A DNA stretch of 15,672 nucleotides, taken from the NCBI GenBank assembly GCA_002690755.1, contig NZFT01000074.1, positions 1 through 15,672 of the forward strand, read 5' to 3'. This DNA is from Phycisphaerae bacterium. Lineage in GTDB: Bacteria; Planctomycetota; Phycisphaerae; Phycisphaerales; SM1A02. Positions 6,672 to 14,238 of the stretch are shown in pieces (position 1 is the stretch's first letter; each line of letters opens with the position of its first letter). Made by a program: the position numbers and the translations under genes. The notes under the pieces are model-generated. The model did not search any database. It was not told the DNA's origin and was given only the letters and a program-made list of their open reading frames with translations.

Positions 6672-7673
6672 ATGAATCCACGAACTCGCCTGGCCACTTT
6701 CAGCGGACTCGCCCTCGCCGCGATCACCCTCCTCGGCGCGGGTACGAACCAGGATCTCCGCCGGCTCCGCGGATCGATCACCGTCGATGGATCCTCCACC
6801 GTCTATCCCATCACCGAAGCCGTTGCCGAGTCCTTCAAGGCCGCCGCCCCGAACGTCAAGGTCACCGTCGGCGTTTCCGGCACCGGTGGTGGTTTCAAGC
6901 GATTCGCCGCCAACGAGACCGACATTTCGGATGCATCCCGCCCGATCAAGGCCGCGGAAGCGAAGATGTGCAACGACGCCGGCATCGAGTTCATCGAGAT
7001 TCCGGTCGCTTATGACGGCCTCACCATCGTGGTGAACAAGGGCAACTACTGGGCCGAGTCGATGACCGTCGACGATCTGAAGAAGATCTTCCTCGCCAGC
7101 GGCGGTGCCAAGACCTGGCAGGACGTGCGACCGGAATGGCCGGATCGACCGATTAACATCTACTGCCCCGGCACCGACTCCGGCACCTTCGACTACTTCA
7201 AGGAGGTCGTCGCGGGGAAGAAGGGCTCGATTCGAAGCGACATGAGCGTTTCCGAGGATGACAACGTCCTCGTGCGAGGCGTCTCCGGCGACGAAGGTGG
7301 CATCGGCTTCTTCGGTGCCGCCTACTACTTCGAGAACAAGGACAGCCTGCGGGCGATGCCGATCATCAACAAGGCGGGCAAGGCGGTGGGCCCGACTCCC
7401 AAGACGATCGAGAACGGAACCTACAACCCGTTCAGCCGCCCGCTCTTCATCTACGTCAAGGCGAACGCTGCCCGCAAGCCCTTCGTTCGAGCCTTCGTCG
7501 AGTTCTATCTCAAGAACGCCGCCAAGTCCGCCAGTGAAGTAGGCTACGTGGGTCTGCCCGACGTCATCTACGACCGGGCCCGCAAGACCTTCGAGACGCG
7601 CAAGACCGGCTCCTTCTTCCTCGACGCCGAAGGCGAGAAGAAGACCGGCCCGGTGACCGAGATCTACAAGTGA
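6672..7673 (+). CDS. pstS: Periplasmic phosphate-binding protein PstS
   Basis: High-affinity phosphate receptor that delivers phosphate to the PstCA channel. The 333 residues begin with a signal peptide (1 to about 24: basic NPRTR, then a hydrophobic stretch, probably cut after the LGAG region). No lipobox cysteine is present, so it is predicted to be soluble in the periplasm. Phosphate-contacting motifs are clear: VDGSSTVYPI (38-47), GVSGTGGGFKRF (67-78), DISDASRP (84-91) and PGTDSGTFDYF (166-176). The ATG at 6672 has AAAGGA 9 bases upstream; an ATG at 6665 is in another frame. It is preceded by candidate PhoB repeats and followed by a strong stem-loop before pstC, an arrangement that usually makes PstS more abundant than the membrane subunits. 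Confidence 0.96.
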   Translation: MNPRTRLATFSGLALAAITLLGAGTNQDLRRLRGSITVDGSSTVYPITEAVAESFKAAAPNVKVTVGVSGTGGGFKRFAANETDISDASRPIKAAEAKMCNDAGIEFIEIPVAYDGLTIVVNKGNYWAESMTVDDLKKIFLASGGAKTWQDVRPEWPDRPINIYCPGTDSGTFDYFKEVVAGKKGSIRSDMSVSEDDNVLVRGVSGDEGGIGFFGAAYYFENKDSLRAMPIINKAGKAVGPTPKTIENGTYNPFSRPLFIYVKANAARKPFVRAFVEFYLKNAAKSASEVGYVGLPDVIYDRARKTFETRKTGSFFLDAEGEKKTGPVTEIYK

Positions 7674-7694
7674 TCGCGGTCGACAAGTGAGTTC

Positions 7695-7725
7695 GGGCGG
7701 GTCTGGCGTTCCGCCGGGCCCGCCT
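7695..7725 (+). terminator. Strong stem-loop between pstS and pstC (attenuator or mRNA-stabilising element)
   Basis: GGCGGG-TCT-GGCG (7696-7708) pairs with CGCC-GGG-CCCGCC (7712-7724) around a 3-base TTC loop. That gives 13 continuous pairs, including two G-U wobbles, plus a possible extra wobble at the base. No T-run follows, so it may be an attenuator or, more likely, a 3'-end stabiliser for a pstS-only transcript, as known for other pst operons. It also argues against translation of pstC from the upstream GTG at 7687. Confidence 0.6.
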
Positions 7726-7758
7726 CCCTCGTTCCAGGTTCGAATCGAACGGACATCG

Positions 7759-8724
7759 ATGTCTGAAGCCGCACCAACCGAGATGACCGAGGTCCGCGGA
7801 CGAGGCCGACCCAAGAGCCGCGTGCTCGAGGCCTCCTGGGACGTCCTTGCCCGAACTGCCCTGCTCGGATGCGCGTGCTTCTCCATTCTGATCACTGCGC
7901 TGATCATCGGAATCCTCGCCTACGAGACCTCCCGTTTCCTCGCGGAGGTCTCGGTGGTCGACTTCCTCACCGGACTCGAGTGGAATCCACTTCTCGGCGA
8001 GGAAAAGCACTTCGGAATCTGGCCCCTGATCGCCGGCACGCTCCTGGTGACCCTCGTCGCCGCGATCTTCGCCCTCCCCATCGGACTCGTGACCGCCATC
8101 TTTCTGAGCGAGTACGCCCCCGCCCGGCTCCGCAGCGTCCTCAAACCCGTGCTCGAGGTCCTCGCCGGCATCCCGACCGTGGTCTACGGATTCTTCGCGG
8201 TGATCGTGATCACCCCCTCCCTCCAGTGGCTGGGGAAGCTGGTCTCCGGCGAGGCGGTCTTCGGTCCATACAGCGCCGCCGCGGCGGGAATCGCGGTCGG
8301 CATCATGATCCTCCCCATCGTGACGAGCCTCTCCGAGGACGCGATCCGCGCCGTTCCCAAGGGCCTTCGAGACGGTGCCTTCGCCCTGGGCTCGACCCGT
8401 TTCGACGCGTCGGCGAAGGTGGTCGTGCCGGCGGCCCTGAGCGGCATCATGGCCTCCTATCTGCTCGCCATCACCCGGGCCGTCGGGGAGACGATGATCG
8501 TCGCCCTCGCCGCGGGTGGCCTCGCGCAACTCACCATCCTGCCCTGGGAACAGGTCCAGACGATGACCGCCTACATGGTCCAGATCTTCCTCGGTGACGC
8601 ACCCGCGACCGGGGTGGAGTTCAAGTCGAGCTTCGCGGTGGCCGGGGTCCTCTTCCTGATGACGTTCCTGCTCACCTTCACCGGGTACCGAATCCTCGCC
8701 CGATTCCGGGAGGAGTACGAATGA
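7759..8724 (+). CDS. pstC: Phosphate ABC transporter permease PstC
   Basis: One of the two channel subunits of the PstSCAB importer in the inner membrane. It has 321 residues with about six hydrophobic helices, the first at about 32-55 and the last at about 292-312. The cytoplasmic EAA loop that docks onto PstB is at about 193-214 (EDAIRAVPKGLRDGAFALGS), and ITRAVGETMIVALAAG (238-253) is a typical PstC block. The ATG at 7759 is chosen over the GTG at 7687 because the upstream 24 codons cover the stem-loop and are Gly/Pro-rich; a weak ACGGA lies upstream. The stop overlaps the pstA start in ATGA, so translation is probably coupled. Confidence 0.93.
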   Translation: MSEAAPTEMTEVRGRGRPKSRVLEASWDVLARTALLGCACFSILITALIIGILAYETSRFLAEVSVVDFLTGLEWNPLLGEEKHFGIWPLIAGTLLVTLVAAIFALPIGLVTAIFLSEYAPARLRSVLKPVLEVLAGIPTVVYGFFAVIVITPSLQWLGKLVSGEAVFGPYSAAAAGIAVGIMILPIVTSLSEDAIRAVPKGLRDGAFALGSTRFDASAKVVVPAALSGIMASYLLAITRAVGETMIVALAAGGLAQLTILPWEQVQTMTAYMVQIFLGDAPATGVEFKSSFAVAGVLFLMTFLLTFTGYRILARFREEYE

Positions 8725-9962
8725 GCCAGTCACCCGGTCAGCATCTCGATTTCCGTGAGCTCGTCGAACGCGGCGAGCCCAGAGAGATCGCGAGGCGGGT
8801 GCGCCTCGATCGAGGTTTCTATCTGGTGTGCATGGCGATCACGATGATCGCGGTCATCGCGCTCCTGGTCCTGCTCGGAAGCATCCTGATCAGCGGGATT
8901 CCCGGCCTCAGCTGGTCCTTCATCACGAACTTCACCTCGCGTGATCCCGGCAAGGCCGGCATTCTGGCCCCGCTCGCGGGTTCGATCTGGATCAGTGCGA
9001 TCTGCGCGATCGTCGCGCTGCCGGTCGGCGTCGCCACCGCCCTCTACCTCGAGGAGTTCGCCGCGCGGAATCGGTTCACCAACCTGCTTCGGTTGAACAT
9101 CTCGAATCTGGCGGGCGTCCCCTCGATCGTCTACGGCATCCTCGGGCTCACGCTCTTCGTCCGGATGTTCGGCCTCGCTGGAACGACGCAGGATCCGGCG
9201 CTCGAGATCGGAGGCGAGACGTACGCGATGTACTACGACGTGACCGGAGAACCGCTTCGCGTCCCCGTCGAGAGCCGCTCCGTCACGCCGACGCTCGAGA
9301 ACGGGACGATCGCGTACCTGCAGCGGGTCCTGGACGGACCGGACGGCGAATTGATCTTCACCGACGAATGGGAACCGATTCCGCTCACCATCGTGGCGGA
9401 TGGCGAAGATGCACCGATGGTCAGCGGCGTCATCCCCGCCGTGGACGCCGGCCTGCCCGTCGACTACGAGGTCGAGAAGCCGTGGTACTACGTCCAGTTC
9501 CCCTTCGGCCAGACCGTCCTCGCCGGTGGGCTCACGCTCATGCTCGTGGTGCTTCCGATCGTCATCATCAGCTCCCAGGAGGCGATCCGCTCGGTACCGG
9601 GGTCCCTCCGGTCCGGATCATTCGCCATGGGCGCAACCAGATTGCAGACCGTCAGCCGGGTCACCCTGCCCGCCTCCATCCCGATGATCATGACCGGGGC
9701 CATCCTCGCGATGAGCCGGGCCATCGGGGAGGCCGCGCCGATCCTCGTGCTGGGCGTGGCCCTCTTCATCACGGACGTCCCGCAGACCCTGATGGACCCG
9801 TTCACGGTCCTGCCGATGCAGATATACAACTGGTCCGCCCGCTTCCAGCCTGAATTCCGAGCCCTCGCGGCGTCGGGAATCATCGTCCTGCTTTTCGTCC
9901 TTCTCGCCTTCAACGCAATCGCGATCACGATCCGCCAGAAGTTCTCGAGGCCACTGCAATGA
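8721..9962 (+). CDS. pstA: Phosphate ABC transporter permease PstA with a large extracytoplasmic insertion
   Basis: The second channel subunit of the phosphate importer. The permease blocks are normal: a first helix (33-57), a second (about 84-109), [19 protein letters not shown] (125-143), a helix at about 266-284 followed by the EAA loop [20 protein letters not shown] (285-304), [11 protein letters not shown] (330-340) and a final helix (386-405). At 413 residues it is far longer than the usual ~280-300. The excess is a hydrophilic, acidic stretch at about 154-258, containing [17 protein letters not shown], inserted between the third and fourth helices. By topology this lies in the periplasm, on the PstS side. 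It reads through in one frame without a break. The start overlaps pstC and the stop overlaps pstB, each as ATGA. Confidence 0.93.
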   Translation: MSQSPGQHLDFRELVERGEPREIARRVRLDRGFYLVCMAITMIAVIALLVLLGSILISGIPGLSWSFITNFTSRDPGKAGILAPLAGSIWISAICAIVALPVGVATALYLEEFAARNRFTNLLRLNISNLAGVPSIVYGILGLTLFVRMFGLAGTTQDPALEIGGETYAMYYDVTGEPLRVPVESRSVTPTLENGTIAYLQRVLDGPDGELIFTDEWEPIPLTIVADGEDAPMVSGVIPAVDAGLPVDYEVEKPWYYVQFPFGQTVLAGGLTLMLVVLPIVIISSQEAIRSVPGSLRSGSFAMGATRLQTVSRVTLPASIPMIMTGAILAMSRAIGEAAPILVLGVALFITDVPQTLMDPFTVLPMQIYNWSARFQPEFRALAASGIIVLLFVLLAFNAIAITIRQKFSRPLQ

Positions 9963-10843
9963 ACACTTCCCACTCCGTCGGTCAGAAGGAAACCATGACG
10001 TCCTCAACCCCGCCCGACCCTTCAGTGCCTTCTTCCGAGAAAAGAGCAGCGGTGACCATTCCGCCGCCCGCCGAGGACGACGGTCCCAGCGAGCTCTGCA
10101 TCCGCTGCCGGAACCTCGACGGCTGGTACGGGGATTTCCAGGCCCTGCACGGGATCGACCTCGACGTTCCCGAGAACCGCGTGACCGCCTTCATCGGACC
10201 GTCGGGATGCGGCAAGAGCACGCTGCTCCGATGGTTCAACCGGATGAACGACACCATCCCGACCGCTCGCGCGACCGGGGAACTCCATCTCCACGGGCAT
10301 GATCTGCTCGATCCGAAGTGCGACGTGGTCGATCTGCGACGGCGGGTGGGCATGGTGTTCCAGAAACCCAATCCCTTCCCAAAGTCGATCTTCGACAACG
10401 TGGCCTTCGGTCCGAGGCTCCACCGACGCTACAGCCGCAGCGATCTCGAGGCGCTGGTCGAACAGAGCCTGCGCCGCGCCGCGATCTGGGAGGAGGTCAA
10501 GGACCGCCTTGGCCAGAGCGCGCTCGGACTCTCCGGCGGCCAGCAGCAGCGCCTCTGCATCGCTCGTGCGATCGCGATCGGCCCCGAAGTCCTGCTCATG
10601 GACGAACCCTGCTCCGCCCTGGACCCCCGATCGACCTCCGCGATCGAGGATCTGATCCGCCACCTGCGCGACCAGTACACGATCGTCATCGTCACCCACA
10701 ACATGCAGCAGGCCGCTCGGGTCTCCGACCGAACCTCCTTTTTCTACAACGGATCACTGGTAGAGTCGGATCGCACCGAAATCATCTTCACGAACCCGAG
10801 CAATCGCGAGACCGAGGACTACGTCTCCGGTCGATTCGGGTGA
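9959..10843 (+). CDS. pstB: Phosphate ABC transporter ATP-binding protein PstB
   Basis: The ATPase subunit that powers phosphate import. In the 294-residue form, Walker A is GPSGCGKS (80-87), the Q-loop and PstB hallmark is [16 protein letters not shown] (133-148), the ABC signature is LSGGQQQR (191-198), Walker B is VLLMDEP (211-217) and the switch histidine is H247 in VTHNMQQA. The C-terminal [16 protein letters not shown] is typical of PstB. The first ~45 residues are a Ser/Pro-rich extension not needed for the fold. An alternative ATG at 9995 has AGAAGGA 4 bases upstream and would remove 12 residues. The ATG at 9959 overlaps the pstA stop and was kept. Confidence 0.95.
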   Translation: MNTSHSVGQKETMTSSTPPDPSVPSSEKRAAVTIPPPAEDDGPSELCIRCRNLDGWYGDFQALHGIDLDVPENRVTAFIGPSGCGKSTLLRWFNRMNDTIPTARATGELHLHGHDLLDPKCDVVDLRRRVGMVFQKPNPFPKSIFDNVAFGPRLHRRYSRSDLEALVEQSLRRAAIWEEVKDRLGQSALGLSGGQQQRLCIARAIAIGPEVLLMDEPCSALDPRSTSAIEDLIRHLRDQYTIVIVTHNMQQAARVSDRTSFFYNGSLVESDRTEIIFTNPSNRETEDYVSGRFG

Positions 10844-10874
10844 CTCGAGTTCCAGGGGGAGCGCAGAAAGCGCC

Positions 10875-11531
10875 ATGCCAGTAGATCTCGAATCCAACCT
10901 GACCAGACTTCGTCGGGAACTCCTCGCCCTCGGAGCGAAGGTGGATCAGCGTGTCTATGGGATCACCGCATCGATCCTCGACGCCGACGTCGAAGCCGCC
11001 CGCACCATCAAGAAGGGGGACGAGGAGATCGACCAGGACGATCTCTCGATCGAAGAGCAGTGCATCCGGCTCCTCGCCCTTGCGGCACCGGTCGCGACCG
11101 ACCTTCGAGAACTCCTCGCCATCATGCGGATCAGCGGCGAGTTCGAGCGAATCGCGGATCTCTGCAAGGGCATGTCCAAGCGGGTGATCCGCGTGAGCTC
11201 GATGCCCGCGGTCAGACTTCCGGATCCGCTCGCGGAGATGTGCATGACGGTCCGTGACGTCTTCGCCAAGGCGCTCCGCGCCGTCGCGGACGCCGACGTC
11301 GAGCTGGCACGCCAGGTGAACAAGGACGACGACGAACTGGACCGCCTCCACAAGGCGATGTTGATCTGGGCGAGAGAGGAGATCCCCCGCGATCCCGAAT
11401 CGACCAATGCGGCGATCGAACTGCTGGCCATCGCCCAGCGACTCGAGCGGACCGGCGACATTGCCGTGTCGATCGCCGGCAACCTCATCTACCTCGTCGA
11501 GGGTCGCGTGGTCCGGCACGGAAACCTCTGA
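10875..11531 (+). CDS. phoU: Phosphate transport regulator PhoU
   Basis: A cytoplasmic all-helical protein of 218 residues with the two-repeat PhoU fold. It links PstSCAB to PhoR, keeps the kinase quiet when phosphate is plentiful and limits phosphate uptake. Each half carries an ExxxD metal-binding signature: FERIADLCKG (90-99) and LERTGDIAVSIAGNLIYLVEG (190-210). The usual length is 215-240. It follows pstB by 31 bp with no terminator visible between, so it is the last gene of the pst operon. The ATG at 10875 is preceded by a GGGGGAG purine stretch about 15 bases upstream and by AGAAAG closer in. Confidence 0.94.
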   Translation: MPVDLESNLTRLRRELLALGAKVDQRVYGITASILDADVEAARTIKKGDEEIDQDDLSIEEQCIRLLALAAPVATDLRELLAIMRISGEFERIADLCKGMSKRVIRVSSMPAVRLPDPLAEMCMTVRDVFAKALRAVADADVELARQVNKDDDELDRLHKAMLIWAREEIPRDPESTNAAIELLAIAQRLERTGDIAVSIAGNLIYLVEGRVVRHGNL

Positions 11532-11568
11532 GGCCGGATGCGGTCGCCAGACATGATCGGAACCAGCG

Positions 11569-11588
11569 GCGCGATCCGCGCGATCCGC
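11569..11588. repeat. Tandem 9-bp repeat and GC hairpin downstream of phoU
   Basis: GCGATCCGC is repeated directly at 11571-11579 and 11580-11588. The same stretch folds as GCGCG-ATC-CGCGC (11569-11581). It lies 38 bp after the phoU stop and might end the pst transcript, but it lacks a T-tract. No other function is evident in the 226-bp gap to the next gene, apart from a weak promoter. Confidence 0.3.
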
Positions 11589-11647
11589 GCAGATCGACCC
11601 CGCAGCGGTGATCACCCGCGTTCCTGTGGACGAGTCGACGCTCCCAC

Positions 11648-11675
11648 TTGGCTCGACGTGATCACGATCTAGACT
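11648..11675 (+). promoter_or_regulatory. Weak candidate promoter for the small tail-anchored protein gene
   Basis: TTGGCT (11648-11653) and TAGACT (11670-11675) are spaced 16 bp, about 80 bp before the ATG at 11758. The same TAGACT string occurs on the minus strand upstream of the RNase III gene (13285-13290). This is a suggestion only, because the -35 box is poor. Confidence 0.25.
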
Positions 11676-11757
11676 CCCGGAGGTCGAACGAACCGCCGAA
11701 CCCGCCGAGCGTAGTTCCGGGGCGGCGAACCTCGTTTGATCGCACCGGGATCGATCC

Positions 11758-12234
11758 ATGTCGACGATGCACGCCAATCTGCGATTGGAACCCACCGACG
11801 GCGACCGCGCCGAGGTCGGGCTTCGGGCGCGTCGGGAGCTCGAATCGGCACGCCGGCGGGTCGCGCTGGAGAACCGGCTCGCTTCAACGGCGCCCGGCCT
11901 CGATCCGAAGGCGCCTCATCTTGCTTTCGCGGGCCGGGTCGCCGACGCCCTCGAGGGCGCCATGCTTCCTCCCGAGCGACGGACGGAACTGCTTCGATTC
12001 GCCCGAGGTGCGGGCCTGCGGGACTTCGACGCGAGCCTGGTCATCGCGGTCATGCAGGACCGGGCTCGCCGAGGCGAGCCCATCGACGACATCACCGGTC
12101 CCCTGGAGGTGCTTGCCGCGGGCGGGCGGCCCGCGAGTCGATATGGGCTCCGAGCCGTGTTGCTCGGCCTCACCGCGGGCCTGGCCGTGGGACTTGCCTC
12201 CCTTGCGGTCCGGTGGATCGTCGGCGGCGCCTGA
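11758..12234 (+). CDS. Small hypothetical protein with a C-terminal membrane helix
   Basis: I do not recognise this 158-residue protein. The first ~45 residues are charged and probably helical (RARRELESARRRVALENR). A middle region of about 55-122 looks like a small helical domain, with LPPERRTELLRFARGAGLRDFD (70-91) and VIAVMQDRARRGEPI (95-109). Residues 131-154 form a single hydrophobic helix near the C-terminus, so it may be a tail-anchored inner-membrane protein with its bulk in the cytoplasm. It has a GGGA 7 bases before the ATG and coding composition like its neighbours. It converges on the RNase III gene 65 bp downstream and appears to be transcribed alone. Confidence 0.7.
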   Translation: MSTMHANLRLEPTDGDRAEVGLRARRELESARRRVALENRLASTAPGLDPKAPHLAFAGRVADALEGAMLPPERRTELLRFARGAGLRDFDASLVIAVMQDRARRGEPIDDITGPLEVLAAGGRPASRYGLRAVLLGLTAGLAVGLASLAVRWIVGGA

Positions 12235-12255
12235 ACCCGGTCTGAAACGTCGCGG

Positions 12256-12276
12256 CCCCGCCCCCGTCCCCGTCCC
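12256..12276 (-). other. G-quadruplex-forming motif 3' of the RNase III gene
   Basis: On the plus strand four C-runs (4, 5, 4 and 3 bases) at 12256-12259, 12261-12265, 12268-12271 and 12274-12276 are separated by 1-2 bases. The minus strand, which is also the strand of the RNase III transcript, therefore has four G-runs with very short loops. It lies 24 bp beyond that gene's stop codon, in the gap between two convergent genes. Confidence 0.5.
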
Positions 12277-12299
12277 GAGGTCGAGAAAGAGAGCCGGAT

Positions 12300-13133
12300 T
12301 CAGGTCCCCGGACCCGAAGCTTCATCGACCAGCGTGGCGGATGCCGACGAATCGTCCGCCGTCTCGGCCCCACCAAGCGTGCTCGCCACCACCGGATCAT
12401 CGTTCCAGCAGGCTTCGACCAGTCGGATGTCGCCGTCCCCGTCGGCGACGGCGAGCTCCAGATGGAGCAGCGCGGCGAGCGCCGCCTGCTGCTCGGCCTG
12501 CTTCTTGTTCGGCCCCCAGCAACCCTCGAAGCGACGTTCGCCGGCGGCGACGCAGACTTCGAAACACTTCGCGTGGTCCGGACCGCGTTCGTCCAGCACG
12601 AGGTAGGAAGGTGCCCCGAGCCCCTTGCGCTGGAAGACCTGCTGCAAGACCGACTTGAAGTTGTGCTGGTGACCGAGCTCCGCGGCGTGCTCGATCCTCG
12701 GATCGAGCAACTCGAGCACGAACGCCTTCGCCCGCTCGAAGCCTCCATCGAGATGGATCGCGCCGATCACCGATTCAAGCACCGCGGCATGGAGCGATGA
12801 CGGCATCTCGCCCCGACCGTTCATGCCCTTGCCGAGGTCGAGCAGCTCGCCGAGACCGCGCTCCTCGGCGATCTCCGCGCAGACGCGTCGGCTGACCACG
12901 TTGGACTTGATCTTGGTGAGTTCGCCCTCGAGGAGATCGGGGAAGCGATCGAACAGCTCCGTGCAGACCACCACCCCGAGGATCGCGTCGCCCAGGAACT
13001 CGAGGCGTTCGTTCGAGTCGAGCCGGTCGTCCGCGGCGGAGGCGTGACGAAGCGAGCGAGCGAGCAGTTCACGGTCTCGAAAGCGATAGCCGATCCGGCG
13101 TTCCGCTTCGGCCAACCTGTCCATCAGTTCCAT
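12300..13133 (-). CDS. rnc: Ribonuclease III
   Basis: Endonuclease that cuts double-stranded RNA and processes rRNA precursors. The 277 residues contain the RNase III domain (about 5-150) with the signature NERLEFLGDAIL (41-52) holding catalytic E42, E45 and D49, a second conserved block ESVIGAIHLDGG (120-131) with E120, and a double-stranded RNA-binding domain at about 157-226 ending in GPNKKQAEQQAALAALLHL. A C-terminal tail of ~50 acidic and Ser/Ala-rich residues is extra. Odd: the metal-ligand Asp three residues before E120 (D114 in E. coli) is Ala117. No Shine-Dalgarno sequence precedes the ATG at 13133; the ATG at 13124 is an alternative. Family identity is certain, and loss of D114 would be expected to lower activity but not necessarily abolish it. 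Confidence 0.93.
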   Translation of the reverse strand: MELMDRLAEAERRIGYRFRDRELLARSLRHASAADDRLDSNERLEFLGDAILGVVVCTELFDRFPDLLEGELTKIKSNVVSRRVCAEIAEERGLGELLDLGKGMNGRGEMPSSLHAAVLESVIGAIHLDGGFERAKAFVLELLDPRIEHAAELGHQHNFKSVLQQVFQRKGLGAPSYLVLDERGPDHAKCFEVCVAAGERRFEGCWGPNKKQAEQQAALAALLHLELAVADGDGDIRLVEACWNDDPVVASTLGGAETADDSSASATLVDEASGPGT

Positions 13134-13519
13134 GGGGGATCATCCCGTCGACACACCCGCCAAGATCTTCTCCAGGGCGGGCTCGGCAATTCATGCGAAG
13201 GCGAGTCGAGCGGTTGCTCCGGGAGCCGAGACCCGTCCGGGTCGGCTGCGGGAGAAAACGCGCGAAACGAAGAACACTGATTCGAGTCTATCCCGGGCCC
13301 ACCGATTTCGAAGTGGTGAGGCCAGAACTTCCCGGAGATCGGTCGTTACGGGGCTGAAATCGAGGCCACTGGCGGATTTTGGCCCCGAAAGGGTCGACCG
13401 GACCGGCGCTTCCTGCTACCTTCCGCGATCCCCCACGGTGGGCCTCACCCACCGGGTTCGATGATCAATCGGGTCGGCGGTTCTCTTCCGCACGCCCCCC
13501 CAAGGTTCCGGAGTCCGCC
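13134..13519. other. Divergent intergenic region between rnc and rpmH
   Basis: I find no convincing gene in these 386 bp. The stretch should hold the promoters of the two divergent genes. On the minus strand TAGACT (13285-13290) could be a -10 box for RNase III, but its -35 is poor. The better candidate for the L34 gene is listed separately. Confidence 0.5.
13394..13422 (+). promoter_or_regulatory. Candidate promoter of rpmH-aroK
   Basis: TCGACC (13394-13399) and TACCTT (13417-13422) are spaced 17 bp, each matching sigma-70 consensus at four of six positions, about 100 bp before the L34 start codon. A transcript from here would cover both rpmH and aroK. Confidence 0.3.
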
Positions 13520-13663
13520 ATGGCGATGCACTATCCCCGCAAGACGAGCCGCATCAAGAAGGTCCGCAAGATGGGCTTTCGCGCCCGCATGTCGACCAAG
13601 GCCGGCCGGAAGATCATCAACCGTCGTCGCGCCCTCGGCCGCAAGCGACTGACCACCATCTGA
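13520..13663 (+). CDS. rpmH: 50S ribosomal protein L34
   Basis: A 47-residue, highly basic protein of the large ribosomal subunit. The core [19 protein letters not shown] (19-37) followed by GRKRLT (40-45) is the L34 signature. The N-terminal [17 protein letters not shown] differs from the KRTFQPS type of E. coli. The ATG at 13520 has GGAG 6 bases upstream; longer frames upstream lack support. In most bacteria rpmH is followed by rnpA. Here shikimate kinase starts 25 bp downstream instead. Confidence 0.96.
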   Translation: MAMHYPRKTSRIKKVRKMGFRARMSTKAGRKIINRRRALGRKRLTTI

Positions 13664-13688
13664 TCACCCTCCAACCACCCAGGGTTCC

Positions 13689-14213
13689 ATGCACCTGATC
13701 CTGATCGGCCTTCGCGGCTCCGGCAAGACCACCGCCGGACGAGCGGCGGCCGTTCTGCTTTCACGTCCGTTCGTCGACCTCGACGACGTCACCCAGGCGG
13801 TCTGCGGGATGACGGCGAAGACCTGTTTCGAGACCGCCGGGGAAACGGCCTGGCGTGCCGCGGAATCGACGGCGCTGGATCGGACCCTCGCCTCGACGGA
13901 CCCGTCGGTGATCGCGCTGGGTGGCGGAACGCCGACGGCACCCGGTGCGTTCGAACTCCTGGAGGCCGCGCAGGACGGCGGCCGAGCGCGGATCGTCCGG
14001 CTTCACGCCGCGACGGACGATCTCATCGCCCGAATCGCGGGCGATGCCGGACGGCCGCCACTCACCGCACTCGACCCGCTCGAGGAGATGACGGCGATGG
14101 AGAAGGCCCGCGGCCCGATGCTCGCGAGACTCGCGACGGCGACGATCGACACCAGCGACCGCTCGATCGAGCAGGTCGCCGAAGCCGTCGTCGGGCAGTT
14201 GGCGTCGGACTGA
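13689..14213 (+). CDS. aroK: Shikimate kinase
   Basis: Phosphorylates shikimate with ATP in the aromatic amino acid (chorismate) pathway in the cytoplasm. The 174 residues match the usual length. Walker A is GLRGSGKTT (7-15). The substrate-binding FVDLDD follows at 28-33, R56 in AWRAAE corresponds to the FRxxE arginine, and VIALGGGT (74-81) is the glycine motif. R122 in the lid (GRPPLT) and R141 (ARGPM) fill the nucleotide- and shikimate-binding arginine positions. The start at 13689 has AGGG upstream and follows rpmH by 25 bp, so the two genes are probably cotranscribed. Gluconate kinases are related, but the DxD, GGG and arginine set favours shikimate kinase. Confidence 0.9.
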   Translation: MHLILIGLRGSGKTTAGRAAAVLLSRPFVDLDDVTQAVCGMTAKTCFETAGETAWRAAESTALDRTLASTDPSVIALGGGTPTAPGAFELLEAAQDGGRARIVRLHAATDDLIARIAGDAGRPPLTALDPLEEMTAMEKARGPMLARLATATIDTSDRSIEQVAEAVVGQLASD

Positions 14214-14221
14214 TTCCGGGA

Positions 14222-14238
14222 GCCGCCGCTCAGGCGGC
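14222..14238. terminator. Possible terminator hairpin between convergent aroK and PilZ genes
   Basis: GCCGCC (14222-14227) and GGCGGC (14233-14238) pair around GCTCA, just after the aroK stop and overlapping the PilZ stop codon. There is no T-tract, so a role as a bidirectional terminator is inferred from its location. Confidence 0.35.

Noticed and set aside
7687..7758. Upstream GTG start for pstC, adding 24 residues
   Set aside because: The added codons span the intergenic stem-loop and are Gly/Pro-rich without similarity to PstC; the ATG at 7759 gives a normal N-terminus.
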